A stretch of 64,000 nucleotides of DNA, from NCBI GenBank assembly GCA_964551735.1, contig CAZKEF010000004.1:178127-242126 (forward strand), written 5' to 3'. The position numbers were made by a program, and so were the translations under genes. The notes beneath the pieces were generated by a model that was given only the letters and a program-made list of their open reading frames with translations, did not search any database and was not told the DNA's origin. Origin of the DNA: DAOUAT01 sp964551735 (GTDB taxonomy: Bacteria > Chloroflexota > Anaerolineae > CG2-30-64-16). Positions 8,883 to 18,125 of the stretch are shown here, piece after piece; position 1 is the first letter of the stretch; the number at the start of each line of letters is the position of its first letter.

Positions 8883-10151
8883 CTATCCCTCCCGCACCTG
8901 CCCATCCCCGATCGCGATCCACTTATACGTCGTCAGCTCCTCCAGCCCCATCGGCCCCCGGGCGTGCAGCTTCTGCGTGCTGACCGCGACCTCGGCGCCC
9001 AGGCCGAACTGGCCGCCGTCGGTGAAGCGGGTGCTGGCGTTGACGTACACCGCCGCGGAGTTGATCTCGTCCACGAAGCGGTGCGCGTGGCGCAGGTCAT
9101 CGGTGAGGATGCTGTCGGAGTGCTCGGTGCTGTGCGCCTGGATGTGGGCGATGGCCTCGTCGAGCGAATCCACGAGCTTGACGCCCAGGATCAGCGTCAG
9201 CCACTCAGTGTCGAAGTCGTCGGGGCCGGCGGGGACGACCTTGGTCGCCGTCCCTGCGCGTTCCAGGATCGCCAGCGCATCGGGCGCCGCGCGCAGCTCG
9301 ACCTTGCTGCAGGCCAGCCGCTCAGCCATCACGGGGAGGAACTGCTCGGCCACGGCGCGGTGCACCAGCACGGTGTCCAGCGCGTTGCATACGCTGGGCC
9401 GCTGCACCTTGGCGTTCTCCACAATGTCCACCGCGCGAGCCAAGTCGGCGCTGGCGTCCACGAAGATATGGCAGATGCCGATCCCGCCGGTGATCACGGG
9501 GATGGTGGCTTGCTCGCGGCAGAGCCGGTGCAATCCCGCGCCCCCGCGCGGAATGATCATGTCCACATACTTATCCAGCCGCAGCAGCTCGGTCACCAGC
9601 GCCCGGTCGGGGTCAGTGATGGTCTGCACCGTGGCGGAGGGCAGGCCGGCCCCCGCCAGCGCACCCTGGATCACTTCGGTGAGCGCCAGGTTGCTGTGCA
9701 GCGTCTCACTGCCCCCGCGCAGGATGCTGGCGTTGCCGGTCTTCAGGCACAGGGCCGCGATGTCGATGGTGACGTTGGGCCGCGCTTCGTAGATCACGCC
9801 GATGACGCCGATGGGGATGCGGCGCTTGCACAGGCGCATGCCGTTGGGCAGCACGCGGCCATCGTACTCCGCGCCCACCGGGTCGGGCAGCGTTGCAACG
9901 TGCCGGGTGTCGGCCGCCAGCGCCGCGACCCGGGCCTCGGTCAGCAGCAGCCGGTCGAGCATGGCCTCGGTCAGCCCTTTGGCGCGGCCGGCTGCGAGGT
10001 CCTCCGCGTTCGCGGCCAGCACTTTGGCCACGCGTGCCTCCAACGCATCCGCAATGGCGCGCAGCGCCGCGTTCTTCTGCGCCATGGAAAGCACGGCCAG
10101 TTGGCGGCTGGCGGCCTTCGCCGCCTGGCCCATCGCTGTCAAATCCTTCAT
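8883..10151 (-). CDS. proA: Gamma-glutamyl phosphate reductase (glutamate-5-semialdehyde dehydrogenase)
   Basis: Second enzyme of proline synthesis: NADPH-dependent reduction of glutamyl-5-phosphate to the semialdehyde. 422 residues, normal for ProA. Visible signatures are GVIGVIYEARPNVTID (about 115-130), LRGGSE (about 144-149), and the catalytic cysteine in VQRPSVCNAL (Cys about 255); the C-terminal GPMGLEELTTYKW is also conserved. ATG at 10151 is preferred over a GTG six bases upstream because AAGGAG lies 9 bases before the ATG. It is the last gene of a minus-strand run that begins with proB, but three sugar-related genes separate them. Confidence 0.97.
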   Translation of the reverse strand: MKDLTAMGQAAKAASRQLAVLSMAQKNAALRAIADALEARVAKVLAANAEDLAAGRAKGLTEAMLDRLLLTEARVAALAADTRHVATLPDPVGAEYDGRVLPNGMRLCKRRIPIGVIGVIYEARPNVTIDIAALCLKTGNASILRGGSETLHSNLALTEVIQGALAGAGLPSATVQTITDPDRALVTELLRLDKYVDMIIPRGGAGLHRLCREQATIPVITGGIGICHIFVDASADLARAVDIVENAKVQRPSVCNALDTVLVHRAVAEQFLPVMAERLACSKVELRAAPDALAILERAGTATKVVPAGPDDFDTEWLTLILGVKLVDSLDEAIAHIQAHSTEHSDSILTDDLRHAHRFVDEINSAAVYVNASTRFTDGGQFGLGAEVAVSTQKLHARGPMGLEELTTYKWIAIGDGQVREG

Positions 10152-10185
10152 CTTCACCTGCTCCTTAGCGGAGATGGAAATGCCG

Positions 10186-10231
10186 GCTATCCGCTTTTAT
10201 CCGCGCTCGTCCGCGTCCCATTTTCGAGTGA
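10186..10231. repeat. R1-family repeat between the MFS gene and proA
   Basis: Carries tatccgc...atccgcgctcgtccgcgtcccattttcg, almost the same as 59231-59268. It lies in the 85-base gap inside the proB-proA transcription unit. Confidence 0.8.
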
Positions 10232-10236
10232 GCCTT

Positions 10237-11457
10237 TTACGTTGAAAAGGTCGCAGCCTTCGCCTTCCGCGGCCGCGTCGCCAAGAGATACACCCCGGCC
10301 AGCCCAGCATACACCGCCAGCAGGCAGAGGGGGATGACCTCCAGCGAAATACGGCGCGCCAGAACGCCCATGGTGGTGGGGATGACCACCATACCGAGGC
10401 CCGTCGCGGCCATCTGCATCCCGATGGTGTTGGCGGCGAAGTGGTCGCCGACCCGCGTTCGGGTGCCCGACATCATCGCCGGGAAGATGGGTGCGATCGC
10501 CACGCCGATGAGGGCCACCGCCGCCAAGTTTGCCATTTCGGAAGGATTCCAAACCAGCAACAGCGCGCCCAGCAGTGCGCCTGTCAGCCCGCTCAGCACC
10601 AGCCTGTTGACCCCCACCCGCCGGGCGACCATCCCGGCCAAGATCCGGCCGATGGTAAAGGTAAACCAGTAGCTGCCCGTAAAGAACCCTGCCAGCGTTC
10701 GGTCAACCCCGCGGGACTCGGTCAGCAGCGTGTAGGCCCAGGTGCCCAGCGAGCTTTCCGCGCCCACGTACAGGAAGAACAGCAGAATGCTCAGCCAGAC
10801 CTGCCCTTGCTTCAACGTCTCTCCCAACGGAGTCTTGTAGTCCGTCAGTTTCTTTTCATCCTTGTCAGCCGCTGGCGCCTGATTCTGGTTCCACATGACC
10901 AGGGTCAACACGAAGCAGGCTGCCAGCGCAAGCTGAAAACCGCCCACGACCCGGTAGCCGAACCGCCAGGAGTCCAGGGTTGTCAGCCCGAGGGTCATGA
11001 TGATGGGGCCGATGGTAATGCCGACGCCCCAGGAGGCATGCAGCCACTGCATCAGGCCTTCGCCGAAATGGGTTGCGACGTAGGTGTTGAGCCCGGCGTC
11101 AATCCCGCCGGCGCCCAGGCCGGCGAAAACGCCCAGGGCCACCATCCATCCGTAATGTGGGACCAGCGTGTAGCCGATCAGGGCCAATCCGGTGAGCCCG
11201 CAAGAGGCGGCCAGGACGCGGCCGATGCCGACGTGTGAGAGCAGCCATCCGCTGAGGAAGCTCGAGGTCATGTAGCCGAGCGTGGCTGCGGTCAGGAACA
11301 GGCCGATCGCATCCAGCGGCACGCCGAACCCCGCCCGGATCGAGGGCCAGCCGACGCCGAGCAGGCCATCCGGAAGCCCCAGCGCGATGAAGGCGACAAA
11401 GGCCAGCAGGACGAGGCCCAATCTCGGATGCCGCCTCGCCCTTGTCACGATGTTCAT
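10237..11457 (-). CDS. MFS transporter (sugar-type)
   Basis: 406 residues with about twelve hydrophobic segments. The N-terminal helix ends in LGLPDGLLGVGWPSI, a signature I associate with the fucose/sugar-transporter-like branch of MFS proteins, and the central loop (about 195-215, KDEKKLTDYKTPLGETLKQG) is hydrophilic as usual. Its place 29 bases after a GH3 glycosidase gene supports uptake of a di- or oligosaccharide that the two GH3 enzymes hydrolyse; this is inference. Substrate not determined. The ATG at 11457 lies shortly after the window's GH3 stop on the same strand. Confidence 0.88.
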   Translation of the reverse strand: MNIVTRARRHPRLGLVLLAFVAFIALGLPDGLLGVGWPSIRAGFGVPLDAIGLFLTAATLGYMTSSFLSGWLLSHVGIGRVLAASCGLTGLALIGYTLVPHYGWMVALGVFAGLGAGGIDAGLNTYVATHFGEGLMQWLHASWGVGITIGPIIMTLGLTTLDSWRFGYRVVGGFQLALAACFVLTLVMWNQNQAPAADKDEKKLTDYKTPLGETLKQGQVWLSILLFFLYVGAESSLGTWAYTLLTESRGVDRTLAGFFTGSYWFTFTIGRILAGMVARRVGVNRLVLSGLTGALLGALLLVWNPSEMANLAAVALIGVAIAPIFPAMMSGTRTRVGDHFAANTIGMQMAATGLGMVVIPTTMGVLARRISLEVIPLCLLAVYAGLAGVYLLATRPRKAKAATFST

Positions 11458-11486
11458 TGAAGTTCCATTTTACAGAAGAAGATTAT

Positions 11487-13661
11487 CTACCCGACCATCA
11501 ATTTCGTCCGCAGCAGATCGCGGCCGCGCGAGGAGGGACCAACCAGTATCTCGAACTCGCCGGGTTCCACCACAGGCACGCCCGCGGCGTTCACGATCTG
11601 GAACGCCTGCCAGGGCAGCGCCACCTGCACGGTCCGCTTCTCGCCCGGCGCCAACTCGCCGCGGGCGTAGCCCTTCAGCGCCTTGTCCACCCAAGTGGCC
11701 GATGTGACCACATCGCTGACGTAGACCTGCACGACCTCCACGCCCGCCCGCGGCCCGACGTTTTCGACATCCACGAAAACGTGCGCCGTTTCCCCTGAGG
11801 CCAGGACGGGAGAGGCCAGCCGCAGGTTGGAGTACGCGTACTCTGTATAGCTGAGGCCATGCCCGAACGGAAAAAGCGGTTCCTGGGTCAGGTCGGCGTA
11901 GCGGTCGCCGTGCTGGCCGCGCACCTGGCTGTAGAAGGCCGGCTGCTGGCCCACGTGCACCGGGAACGAGATCGTGAGCTTGCCGGAGGGGTTCAGCAGC
12001 CCGAACAGCGCCTCGGCCAGGGCCCGGCCGCCTTCCATGCCGGGGTTGAACAGCTCGATGACCGCCGCCGCGCGTCGGACAGCGGGCGGCAGTACCAGCG
12101 GCTTGCTGTTGACCAGCACCACCACCAACGGCTTGCCGGTTCGCTCCAGCGCCTCTAGCAGTGCGATCTGTCCGCCCTGCAGCTCGAGCGTGGCGGTGCT
12201 CTTGGTTTCGCCGATGAAGTCCAGGGCATCGCCCACAACGGCCACGACCACATCCGAGACCTGGGCCGCTTCCACAGCCGCCGGGATGCCTGACAGGTCA
12301 TCGTTGGTGATCGAGCAGCCGCGCTCATAGCGCACGGCCAGGCCCGCGGGTGCAAGGCCGCGGATGCCGTCGAGCACGGTGGTCGTCTTCTCCCGTGGGT
12401 GCTTGCCGGCCTCCGGTGGGTACTGCGGGGAGCCCAGCGACCAGTCGCCCAGTTGTGACAGGTCGTCGTCGGCGTTGGGTCCGACCACCGCGATGGACTT
12501 CAACCGGTTCGGGTTGAGCGGCAGCAGGCCGTGGTTCTGCAGCAGCACCAGGCTCTGGCGCGCCGCCTCAAGGTTGGCTGCCCGGTGCTCCGGCCGGCTG
12601 ATTTCGACCGCGGCCCGCGCCAGGTCCGGCGCGCGCGGATTTTCAAACAGGCCCATGCGGAACTTGAGCGCCAGCAGCCGAGCGCAGGGCGCGTCGATCT
12701 CGTCCTCCGCCAGCCGCCCGGTGCGGACGGCTTCGATGGCGCCTTCGTAGAACTCGGGGGTGGTCATCATGATGTCGTTCCCGGCCCGCACGGCAACGAT
12801 CGCGGCTTCCGTGTAGTTCGCGCACACCCGCTGCTCGATTACCAGCCGGCCGACGTTGTTCCAGTCGGTCACGACCACGCCCTCGAAGCCCCATTCGTCC
12901 TTCAGCACCTCGGTCAGCAGCCAACGGTTGCAGGTGGACGGCACGCCCTCGATGGACTGGTAGCCCGTCATGAAGGTCATGGCCCCGGCCTGCACCGCGC
13001 GCTCGAAGGGCGGCAGGAAGTAGCTGCGCAGTTTGCGCTGCGAGAGATCGGCCTCGGAAGCATCCCGGCCGCCCTGCGTCTCCGAGTAACCGGCGTAGTG
13101 CTTGGCGGTGGCCAGGATCCCGGCTGGATCATCCAGCCCGCGCCCCTGGTAGCCGCGGATCAGCGCCGCGGCCAGCTCGCCGATCAGGTACGGATCTTCG
13201 CCGAACGTTTCGCCGGTGCGCCCCCAGCGCAGGTCGCGCGTCAGGCACAGTACAGGGGAGAAGGTCCAGTGGATGCCGGTCGGGACGACCTCCTCCGCCG
13301 TCACCCGGCCCACCTGCTCCAGCAGCACCGGGTTCCAACTGCACGCCAGCGCAAGCTGGGTCGGGAAGATGGTCGCGCCCTTCCAGAACGAATGCCCGTG
13401 AATCGCGTCCTCGCCCACCAGCAGCGGGATCCCGAGCCGGCTCGTGGCCGCCAGGTGCATGGCATGCGCCAGCTTCTCGCCCCAGACGTGCAGGATCGAA
13501 CCGGCATGGCGGGCCTGGATAAAGGACAGGTCATCGAGCTGCCCGTTCCACATGATGAGCTGCCCGACCTTCTCGTCCAACGTCATGCGGCCGAGCAGGT
13601 CTGCCACGCGTTCTTCGACGCTCAGCGACGGGTCGCGATAGGCAGGGGTTGGTGTTGGCAT
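11487..13661 (-). CDS. Glycoside hydrolase family 3 (beta-glucosidase-like)
   Basis: 724 residues. Retaining GH3 glycosidase with the TIM-barrel nucleophile in GVVVTDWNNVG (Asp about 266), the substrate-binding KHYAGY at about 187-192, the alpha/beta sandwich domain at about 380-570 and a fibronectin-III-like tail that includes FGHGLSYTEYAY near 600. No signal peptide, so it is probably cytoplasmic and acts on imported oligosaccharides. AGGAG precedes the ATG. It follows the other GH3 gene by 12 bases. The two are clearly paralogous but diverged throughout. Confidence 0.94.
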   Translation of the reverse strand: MPTPTPAYRDPSLSVEERVADLLGRMTLDEKVGQLIMWNGQLDDLSFIQARHAGSILHVWGEKLAHAMHLAATSRLGIPLLVGEDAIHGHSFWKGATIFPTQLALACSWNPVLLEQVGRVTAEEVVPTGIHWTFSPVLCLTRDLRWGRTGETFGEDPYLIGELAAALIRGYQGRGLDDPAGILATAKHYAGYSETQGGRDASEADLSQRKLRSYFLPPFERAVQAGAMTFMTGYQSIEGVPSTCNRWLLTEVLKDEWGFEGVVVTDWNNVGRLVIEQRVCANYTEAAIVAVRAGNDIMMTTPEFYEGAIEAVRTGRLAEDEIDAPCARLLALKFRMGLFENPRAPDLARAAVEISRPEHRAANLEAARQSLVLLQNHGLLPLNPNRLKSIAVVGPNADDDLSQLGDWSLGSPQYPPEAGKHPREKTTTVLDGIRGLAPAGLAVRYERGCSITNDDLSGIPAAVEAAQVSDVVVAVVGDALDFIGETKSTATLELQGGQIALLEALERTGKPLVVVLVNSKPLVLPPAVRRAAAVIELFNPGMEGGRALAEALFGLLNPSGKLTISFPVHVGQQPAFYSQVRGQHGDRYADLTQEPLFPFGHGLSYTEYAYSNLRLASPVLASGETAHVFVDVENVGPRAGVEVVQVYVSDVVTSATWVDKALKGYARGELAPGEKRTVQVALPWQAFQIVNAAGVPVVEPGEFEILVGPSSRGRDLLRTKLMVG

Positions 13662-13673
13662 GGGGTCTCCTGC

Positions 13674-15914
13674 TTAACGAACGACTTCAAACGCCGCGTG
13701 GAGCGTCGCCAACGAGTCGGCGCCGACCCAGAGGTCGAAGGCTGCGGCCTCTTGAACCCACCGGCCGGCGTTGGTGCTCCAGTACCCCAGCTCGTCCGGG
13801 CCGAGGCGGAAGGTCACCGTCTTCGTCTCACCGGGCTGGAGGGTGACGCGCTGGAAGCCTTTCAGCTCGCGCATCGGCCGCGAGTCGCTGCCCCAGCGCT
13901 GATGGATGTAGAGCTGGGCCACCTCGTCTCCGGCCACCTTGCCGGTGTTGGTCACATCCACGCTAACGGTGGCGCTGCCGCCGGCTTTGACCTGCGGGGC
14001 CGAGACCGCCAGGTTGGAGAACGCAAAGGTCGTGTAGCTCAGGCCGTAGCCGAAGGGATAGAGCGGCGTCGGTAGGCCGTCCCAGTAGCGCGGGTTGTAC
14101 ATGGGGCTGCCTTCGGGCGAGTGGGTGATGTTGCGGGCGTAATAGAGCGGCGCATGGCTTCCCTGGCGCGGGAAGGTCACGGGCAGCTTGCCGCCTGGGT
14201 TGGCGTCGCCGAACAGGATGTCGGCCACGGCGTGACCGCCCTCGGTGCCCGGCTCCCAGGCTTCGAGGATGGTGGGGATGTGCTCGGCAGCCCAGTTAAT
14301 GCTCAGCGGCCGGCCGTTCAGCAACACCAGCACGATCGGCTTGCCCAGCGCCGCGACGGCCCGGAGCAGCTCCTCCTGCCGGCCGGGCAGGTCCAAGGAG
14401 GCGCGCGAGGCGGCCTCGCCGGACATCTCGGCGGTCTCGCCCAGCACCATCACGACCAGTTCGGCGCCGCGGGCGGCCTCCACGGCGACCCGGAAGGCGG
14501 CCTCGGCCTCCTCGGCTGTCTGGCGCGGCTTGGGCGCTGCGCCGATCATCGCGCTCTCGAACCAGGAGGGGATGTCGCGGCGGATCTCAGGGCCGGGGGC
14601 GTAAGTCACCTCCGCGTTGGGCAGCTTAGCGCGCAGGCCCGCCAGGACGGTTACAGCGGCCGGTTTGTGGCCGAAGACCATCCACGAGCCCTCGGTGGCT
14701 TCCATCGAGTCGGCCAGCGGGCCGATCACGGCCACTTTGGTAAGGTCCTGCTTGAGGGGCAACAGCCCGCCTTCGTTCTTCAGCAGCACCATCGAGCGCT
14801 GCGCGGCCCAGCGCGCAGTCTGGCGGTGGTCGGCCCGGGCCACGACCTGCGCCAGCAGGCCCTCGTCCACATAGGGCCGCTCGAACAGGCCCATCTTGAT
14901 CTTGAGGGCCAGGATCGGACGCACCAGTTCGTCAATCTCCGCCTCCGTGAGGTCGCCCGCGGCGACCAGGTCGGCCGCGTTCTCGGTGTAGGTGTAGCTG
15001 GACATGTCCATGTTGAGGCCGGCCTTCAGGCCCCGCAGCGCGGCGTCGCGGCGGTCGCGAGCGTGGCCCTGGATCAGCATGTTGCCGACCGCGAAGGCGT
15101 CCGAGACCACAAAGCCGTCGAAGCCCCACTCCTGGCGCAAGACCTGGCGCATCAGCCAGCGGTTGCCGCTGGCCGGCACGTCATTGAGGTCCATGTAGGC
15201 GCTCATGAAGGTGGCCGCACCGGCCTTCACCGCGGCCTGGAAGGGCGGAAAGACGATGTTGCGGAGCTGCGTCTCGGACAGGTGCACCGGATCGTAGTCG
15301 CGGCCGCCGTCCGAGTAGCCGTAGCCGGCGAAATGCTTGGCGCAGGCCAGCACCCGCTCGGGGTCTGCGAGGTCGTCGCCCTGGAACCCGCGCACCTGCG
15401 CGGCGGCCATCGCGGCGCCCAGGCAGGGGTCTTCGCCCGCGCCTTCCACGATGCGGCCCCAACGCGCATCGCGGCAGATATCCAGCATCGGGGCGAAGGT
15501 CCAGTGCAGGCCGGCGGCGCGCGCCTCCCTGGCCGCCACGGCCTGGGACCGCTCGGGCACGGCCGGGTCCCAGGAGGCGGCCAGGGCCAGCGGCACAGGG
15601 AAGATGGTCCGGTAGCCGTGAATGACGTCCAGGGCGAACAGCAGCGGGATGCCCGAGGGGCTTTCCTCGACAGCGATCTTCTGCAGTTCGTTGAAGCGTC
15701 TGGTGTCATTGAGCCAAAGCACCGAACCAGCCCCGCCGGTGCGGATCTGGTCCTCGGCCTTGGGCCCCGGGGCGAAGGCCGCCCCGCCGACCTGGTTGAG
15801 CTGGCCGATCTTTTCCTGCAGGCTCATGCGCCCCAAGAGCGCCTCGACCCGCGCGGCGACTTCGGTGTCTGATGGGGCAGGCGCGGCCGTCCCTGCCGCG
15901 TTCATCTTGTTCAT
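13674..15914 (-). CDS. Glycoside hydrolase family 3 (BglX-like beta-glucosidase)
   Basis: 746 residues. The nucleophile motif is FDGFVVSDAFAVG (Asp about 272), the conserved lysine-histidine pair is in CAKHFAGYGYSDGGRDY (about 191-207), and the C-terminal fibronectin-III-like domain carries FGYGLSYTTFAFSN, as in BglX. Unlike secreted BglX there is no signal peptide. Strong AAAGGAG lies before the ATG. The gene starts 28 bases after the proB stop on the same strand and continues into the second GH3 gene, so it is probably in one transcript with proB. Confidence 0.95.
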   Translation of the reverse strand: MNKMNAAGTAAPAPSDTEVAARVEALLGRMSLQEKIGQLNQVGGAAFAPGPKAEDQIRTGGAGSVLWLNDTRRFNELQKIAVEESPSGIPLLFALDVIHGYRTIFPVPLALAASWDPAVPERSQAVAAREARAAGLHWTFAPMLDICRDARWGRIVEGAGEDPCLGAAMAAAQVRGFQGDDLADPERVLACAKHFAGYGYSDGGRDYDPVHLSETQLRNIVFPPFQAAVKAGAATFMSAYMDLNDVPASGNRWLMRQVLRQEWGFDGFVVSDAFAVGNMLIQGHARDRRDAALRGLKAGLNMDMSSYTYTENAADLVAAGDLTEAEIDELVRPILALKIKMGLFERPYVDEGLLAQVVARADHRQTARWAAQRSMVLLKNEGGLLPLKQDLTKVAVIGPLADSMEATEGSWMVFGHKPAAVTVLAGLRAKLPNAEVTYAPGPEIRRDIPSWFESAMIGAAPKPRQTAEEAEAAFRVAVEAARGAELVVMVLGETAEMSGEAASRASLDLPGRQEELLRAVAALGKPIVLVLLNGRPLSINWAAEHIPTILEAWEPGTEGGHAVADILFGDANPGGKLPVTFPRQGSHAPLYYARNITHSPEGSPMYNPRYWDGLPTPLYPFGYGLSYTTFAFSNLAVSAPQVKAGGSATVSVDVTNTGKVAGDEVAQLYIHQRWGSDSRPMRELKGFQRVTLQPGETKTVTFRLGPDELGYWSTNAGRWVQEAAAFDLWVGADSLATLHAAFEVVR

Positions 15915-15942
15915 GGTATCTCCTTTGCGGTGTTGGTGTCTT

Positions 15943-17043
15943 TCACACCAGAATCATGTCATTGCGATGCACGGCCACCGGCCCCAGGGTGTAGCCCAGC
16001 AGGTCGGCGATCTCGTCCGAGTGGTGGCCTCGGATGCGCTCCAGGTCGGCGCTGGCGTAGCGGGTGATGCCGCGCGCCATGTCCTTGCCCTTGGCGCCAA
16101 CGATCAGTACGGTGTCCCCGCGGCCGAAATCGCCTTCGACGCGGGTGATGCCGGCCGGGAGGAGGCTGCCGCCCCGCTCGCGCAGGGCCCTCGCCGCGCC
16201 CGAATCCACGATCAGCCGGCCGGCCGGCGCGGTCCCACCAAAGATCCAGCGCTTGCGGTTCTCCAACGGGGCTTCCAGGGCGGGGAACCGCGTGCCCACC
16301 GCTTCGGTGTTGGCCGCGCGCACGATCACATCTGTCCCGCGGCCGGCTGCGATCACCACATCGGCCCCGGCGCGGCGGGCGATGTCTGCGGCTTGCAGCT
16401 TGGTGGTCATGCCGCCCACGCCCAACCCGCTAACGCTGCCGGAGGCGAGGGCACGCAGGCTCTCATCAATCTCGTGCACCTCCGGGATGAGCTGTGCGTC
16501 CGGGTGGGTGCGCGGGTCCGCGGTGAAGAGGCCGGGCTGGTCGGTGAGCAGCAGCAGCAGGTCGGCCTCGGCCAGCACCGCGATCAGGGCGGACAGGTTG
16601 TCGTTGTCGCCGACCTTGATCTCTGCCGTAGCCACCGCGTCGTTCTCGTTGATAATCGGGACGATACCGTGCTCCAGTAGCGCGGCCAGCATATCGCGCG
16701 CGTTCAGGAAGCGGTTGCGATCAGCCACGTCGGCGCGGGTGAGGAGCATCTGGCCGACGTGGAGGCCGTAGATGTCGAAGAGGCTTTCCCACACGTGCAT
16801 CAGCCAGCCCTGGCCCACGGCGGCCAACATCTGTTTGGCGGCGACGGTAGGAGGTAAGGTCGGATGGGCCAGCCGCTCCCGGCCGGCGGCGATCGCACCG
16901 GAGGTGACGATGATGACCTCGCAGCCCTGCCGGCGCAGCACAGCGCACTGGCGGGCAATCTCGACCATCTGCGCCCGGTCGAGTTGCCGCGTGCCGCCGG
17001 TGAGCACGCTGGTGCCCAGTTTGACGACGATCCGTTTGTACAT
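15943..17043 (-). CDS. proB: Glutamate 5-kinase with C-terminal PUA domain
   Basis: First enzyme of proline synthesis: ATP-dependent phosphorylation of glutamate, feedback-inhibited by proline in known homologues. 366 residues from the ATG at 17043. The N-terminal kinase core begins KRIVVKLGTSVLTGG; IIVTSGAIAAGRERL (about 45-59), IINENDAVAT and GDNDNLSALIA follow; GLGVGGMTTKLQAADIA is also present. The PUA domain (about 275-360) starts near GRLIVDSGAARAL and includes VEGDFGRGDTVLIVG. The frame is open a further 38 codons upstream, but the ATG at the kinase core start is used because family members begin there. A promoter candidate lies at 17133-17105. Confidence 0.96.
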   Translation of the reverse strand: MYKRIVVKLGTSVLTGGTRQLDRAQMVEIARQCAVLRRQGCEVIIVTSGAIAAGRERLAHPTLPPTVAAKQMLAAVGQGWLMHVWESLFDIYGLHVGQMLLTRADVADRNRFLNARDMLAALLEHGIVPIINENDAVATAEIKVGDNDNLSALIAVLAEADLLLLLTDQPGLFTADPRTHPDAQLIPEVHEIDESLRALASGSVSGLGVGGMTTKLQAADIARRAGADVVIAAGRGTDVIVRAANTEAVGTRFPALEAPLENRKRWIFGGTAPAGRLIVDSGAARALRERGGSLLPAGITRVEGDFGRGDTVLIVGAKGKDMARGITRYASADLERIRGHHSDEIADLLGYTLGPVAVHRNDMILV

Positions 17044-17104
17044 AGCTTGGTCCGAAGAATATCTCGCGGCCGTAAGTTCAGAAATGAACAGCCGGCCGGA
17101 GGCT

Positions 17105-17133
17105 ATTGTAGCTGATAGCAGGCCAACGGGCAA
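17105..17133 (-). promoter_or_regulatory. Sigma-70-type promoter candidate for proB
   Basis: On the minus strand: TTGCCC (17133-17128), a 17-base spacer, then TACAAT (17110-17105). Predicted transcription start is near 17098, giving a leader of about 55 bases before the proB ATG. Spacing is ideal; the -35 box matches the consensus only in part. Confidence 0.5.
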
Positions 17134-17255
17134 ACGTCGCGCGAGAGTCTGGGGCAAGTTGAGCTCGGCGACTCGGAAAGACAGTTCACGCAGATCCTCG
17201 TAGTGCAGCCATCGGCAGTAGTACCTTCCGAGTATATTTCTTCTCCAGAAGGCAA

Positions 17256-17334
17256 CAGAACCTCACGCAAAGACGCAGAGGCGCAAAGAGTTTTCTTGGC
17301 GTCCTTGGCGCTTTTGCGCGTGAATTTGGTTCTG
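17256..17334. repeat. Long imperfect inverted repeat between proB and rph
   Basis: Outer arms cagaacc (17256-17262) and ggttctg (17328-17334), with inner arms tcacgcaaa and ttttgcgcgtga. A phrase like acgcaaagacgcagaggcgc is, as I remember it, common in intergenic repeats of several environmental bacteria. The proB-rph gap (17044-17408, 365 bp) holds this repeat, the proB promoter, a -10-like TACAAT at 17372-17377 for rph, and nothing else I can recognise. Confidence 0.7.
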
Positions 17335-17408
17335 GATCGTCCGGGTTAAGGGCTTTGTCTCAAAGTGATGGTACAATCTCCAGCGCAATCATTTCCGGGA
17401 GGTTTCTA

Positions 17409-18125
17409 ATGCGCACCGATGGCCGGCGAACCAACCAACTCCGCCCTGTGCAACTGGAACTAGGCTACACCCGCTACGCCGAAGGCTCCGTGCTGATCAC
17501 CCAGGGCAACACCGTGGTGCTGTGCAACGCCACCGTGGACGACCGTCTGCCGCCGTGGATGCTGCGCGCGAACGGTGACCGCGGCTGGGTGACGGCTGAA
17601 TACGCCATGCTGCCGCGCGCCACCCACACCCGCTCCCAGCGCGAGACCACGCCCCAGGCGCGCACCCAGGAGATCCGCCGGCTGATCGGCCGCTCGCTGC
17701 GCGCCGCGGTGAACTTGACCCTGCTGGGTCGGCGGCAGATCATCGTGGACTGCGACGTGCTGCAAGCCGACGGCGGCACCCGCACCGCGGCGATCACCGG
17801 CGGTTACGTGGCGCTGGCATTGGCGCTGCGTAAACTGGCGGACGCGGGCGCGATCCCGCCTGAGACCGCCCTGGCCCCCGTGGCTGCGGTCAGCGTGGGG
17901 ATGGTGGACGGGGAAGCGCTGCTGGACCTGGCCTACGGCGAGGACCTGCGCGCCGAGGTGGATATGAACATCGTGATGAACGCCGCAGGCCGCTACATCG
18001 AGGTGCAGGGCACGGCCGAGCACCAGCCGTTTGACCGGGCCGCGCTAGACCGCCTGCTGGACCTGGCCGCGGGCGGGATCGGCGCGCTGCTGGCGGCGCA
18101 GCAGGAAACGCTGGCCGGGGCATGA
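17409..18125 (+). CDS. rph: Ribonuclease PH
   Basis: Phosphorolytic 3'-5' exoribonuclease that trims tRNA 3' ends. 238 residues, normal for RNase PH. It begins MRTDGRRTNQLRP; conserved segments are WVTAEYAMLPRATHTRSQRE (about 57-76), with the RNA-binding arginines, and DCDVLQADGGTRTAAITGG (about 115-133), with the phosphate- and metal-site residues. The internal ATG at 17409 is chosen over the upstream in-frame TTG because GGGAGG lies just before it and RNase PH proteins begin with this motif. The TSUP permease start overlaps its stop (ATGA), so the two are translationally coupled. Confidence 0.96.
   Translation: MRTDGRRTNQLRPVQLELGYTRYAEGSVLITQGNTVVLCNATVDDRLPPWMLRANGDRGWVTAEYAMLPRATHTRSQRETTPQARTQEIRRLIGRSLRAAVNLTLLGRRQIIVDCDVLQADGGTRTAAITGGYVALALALRKLADAGAIPPETALAPVAAVSVGMVDGEALLDLAYGEDLRAEVDMNIVMNAAGRYIEVQGTAEHQPFDRAALDRLLDLAAGGIGALLAAQQETLAGA

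Noticed and set aside
12531..15872. Two long plus-strand open frames opposite the GH3 genes
   Set aside because: Antisense of two conserved glycosidases; compositions are typical of shadow frames.
17355..17408. Extended N-terminus of RNase PH from a TTG codon
   Set aside because: GGGAGG lies just before the ATG at 17409, and family members start with the MRxDGR motif.
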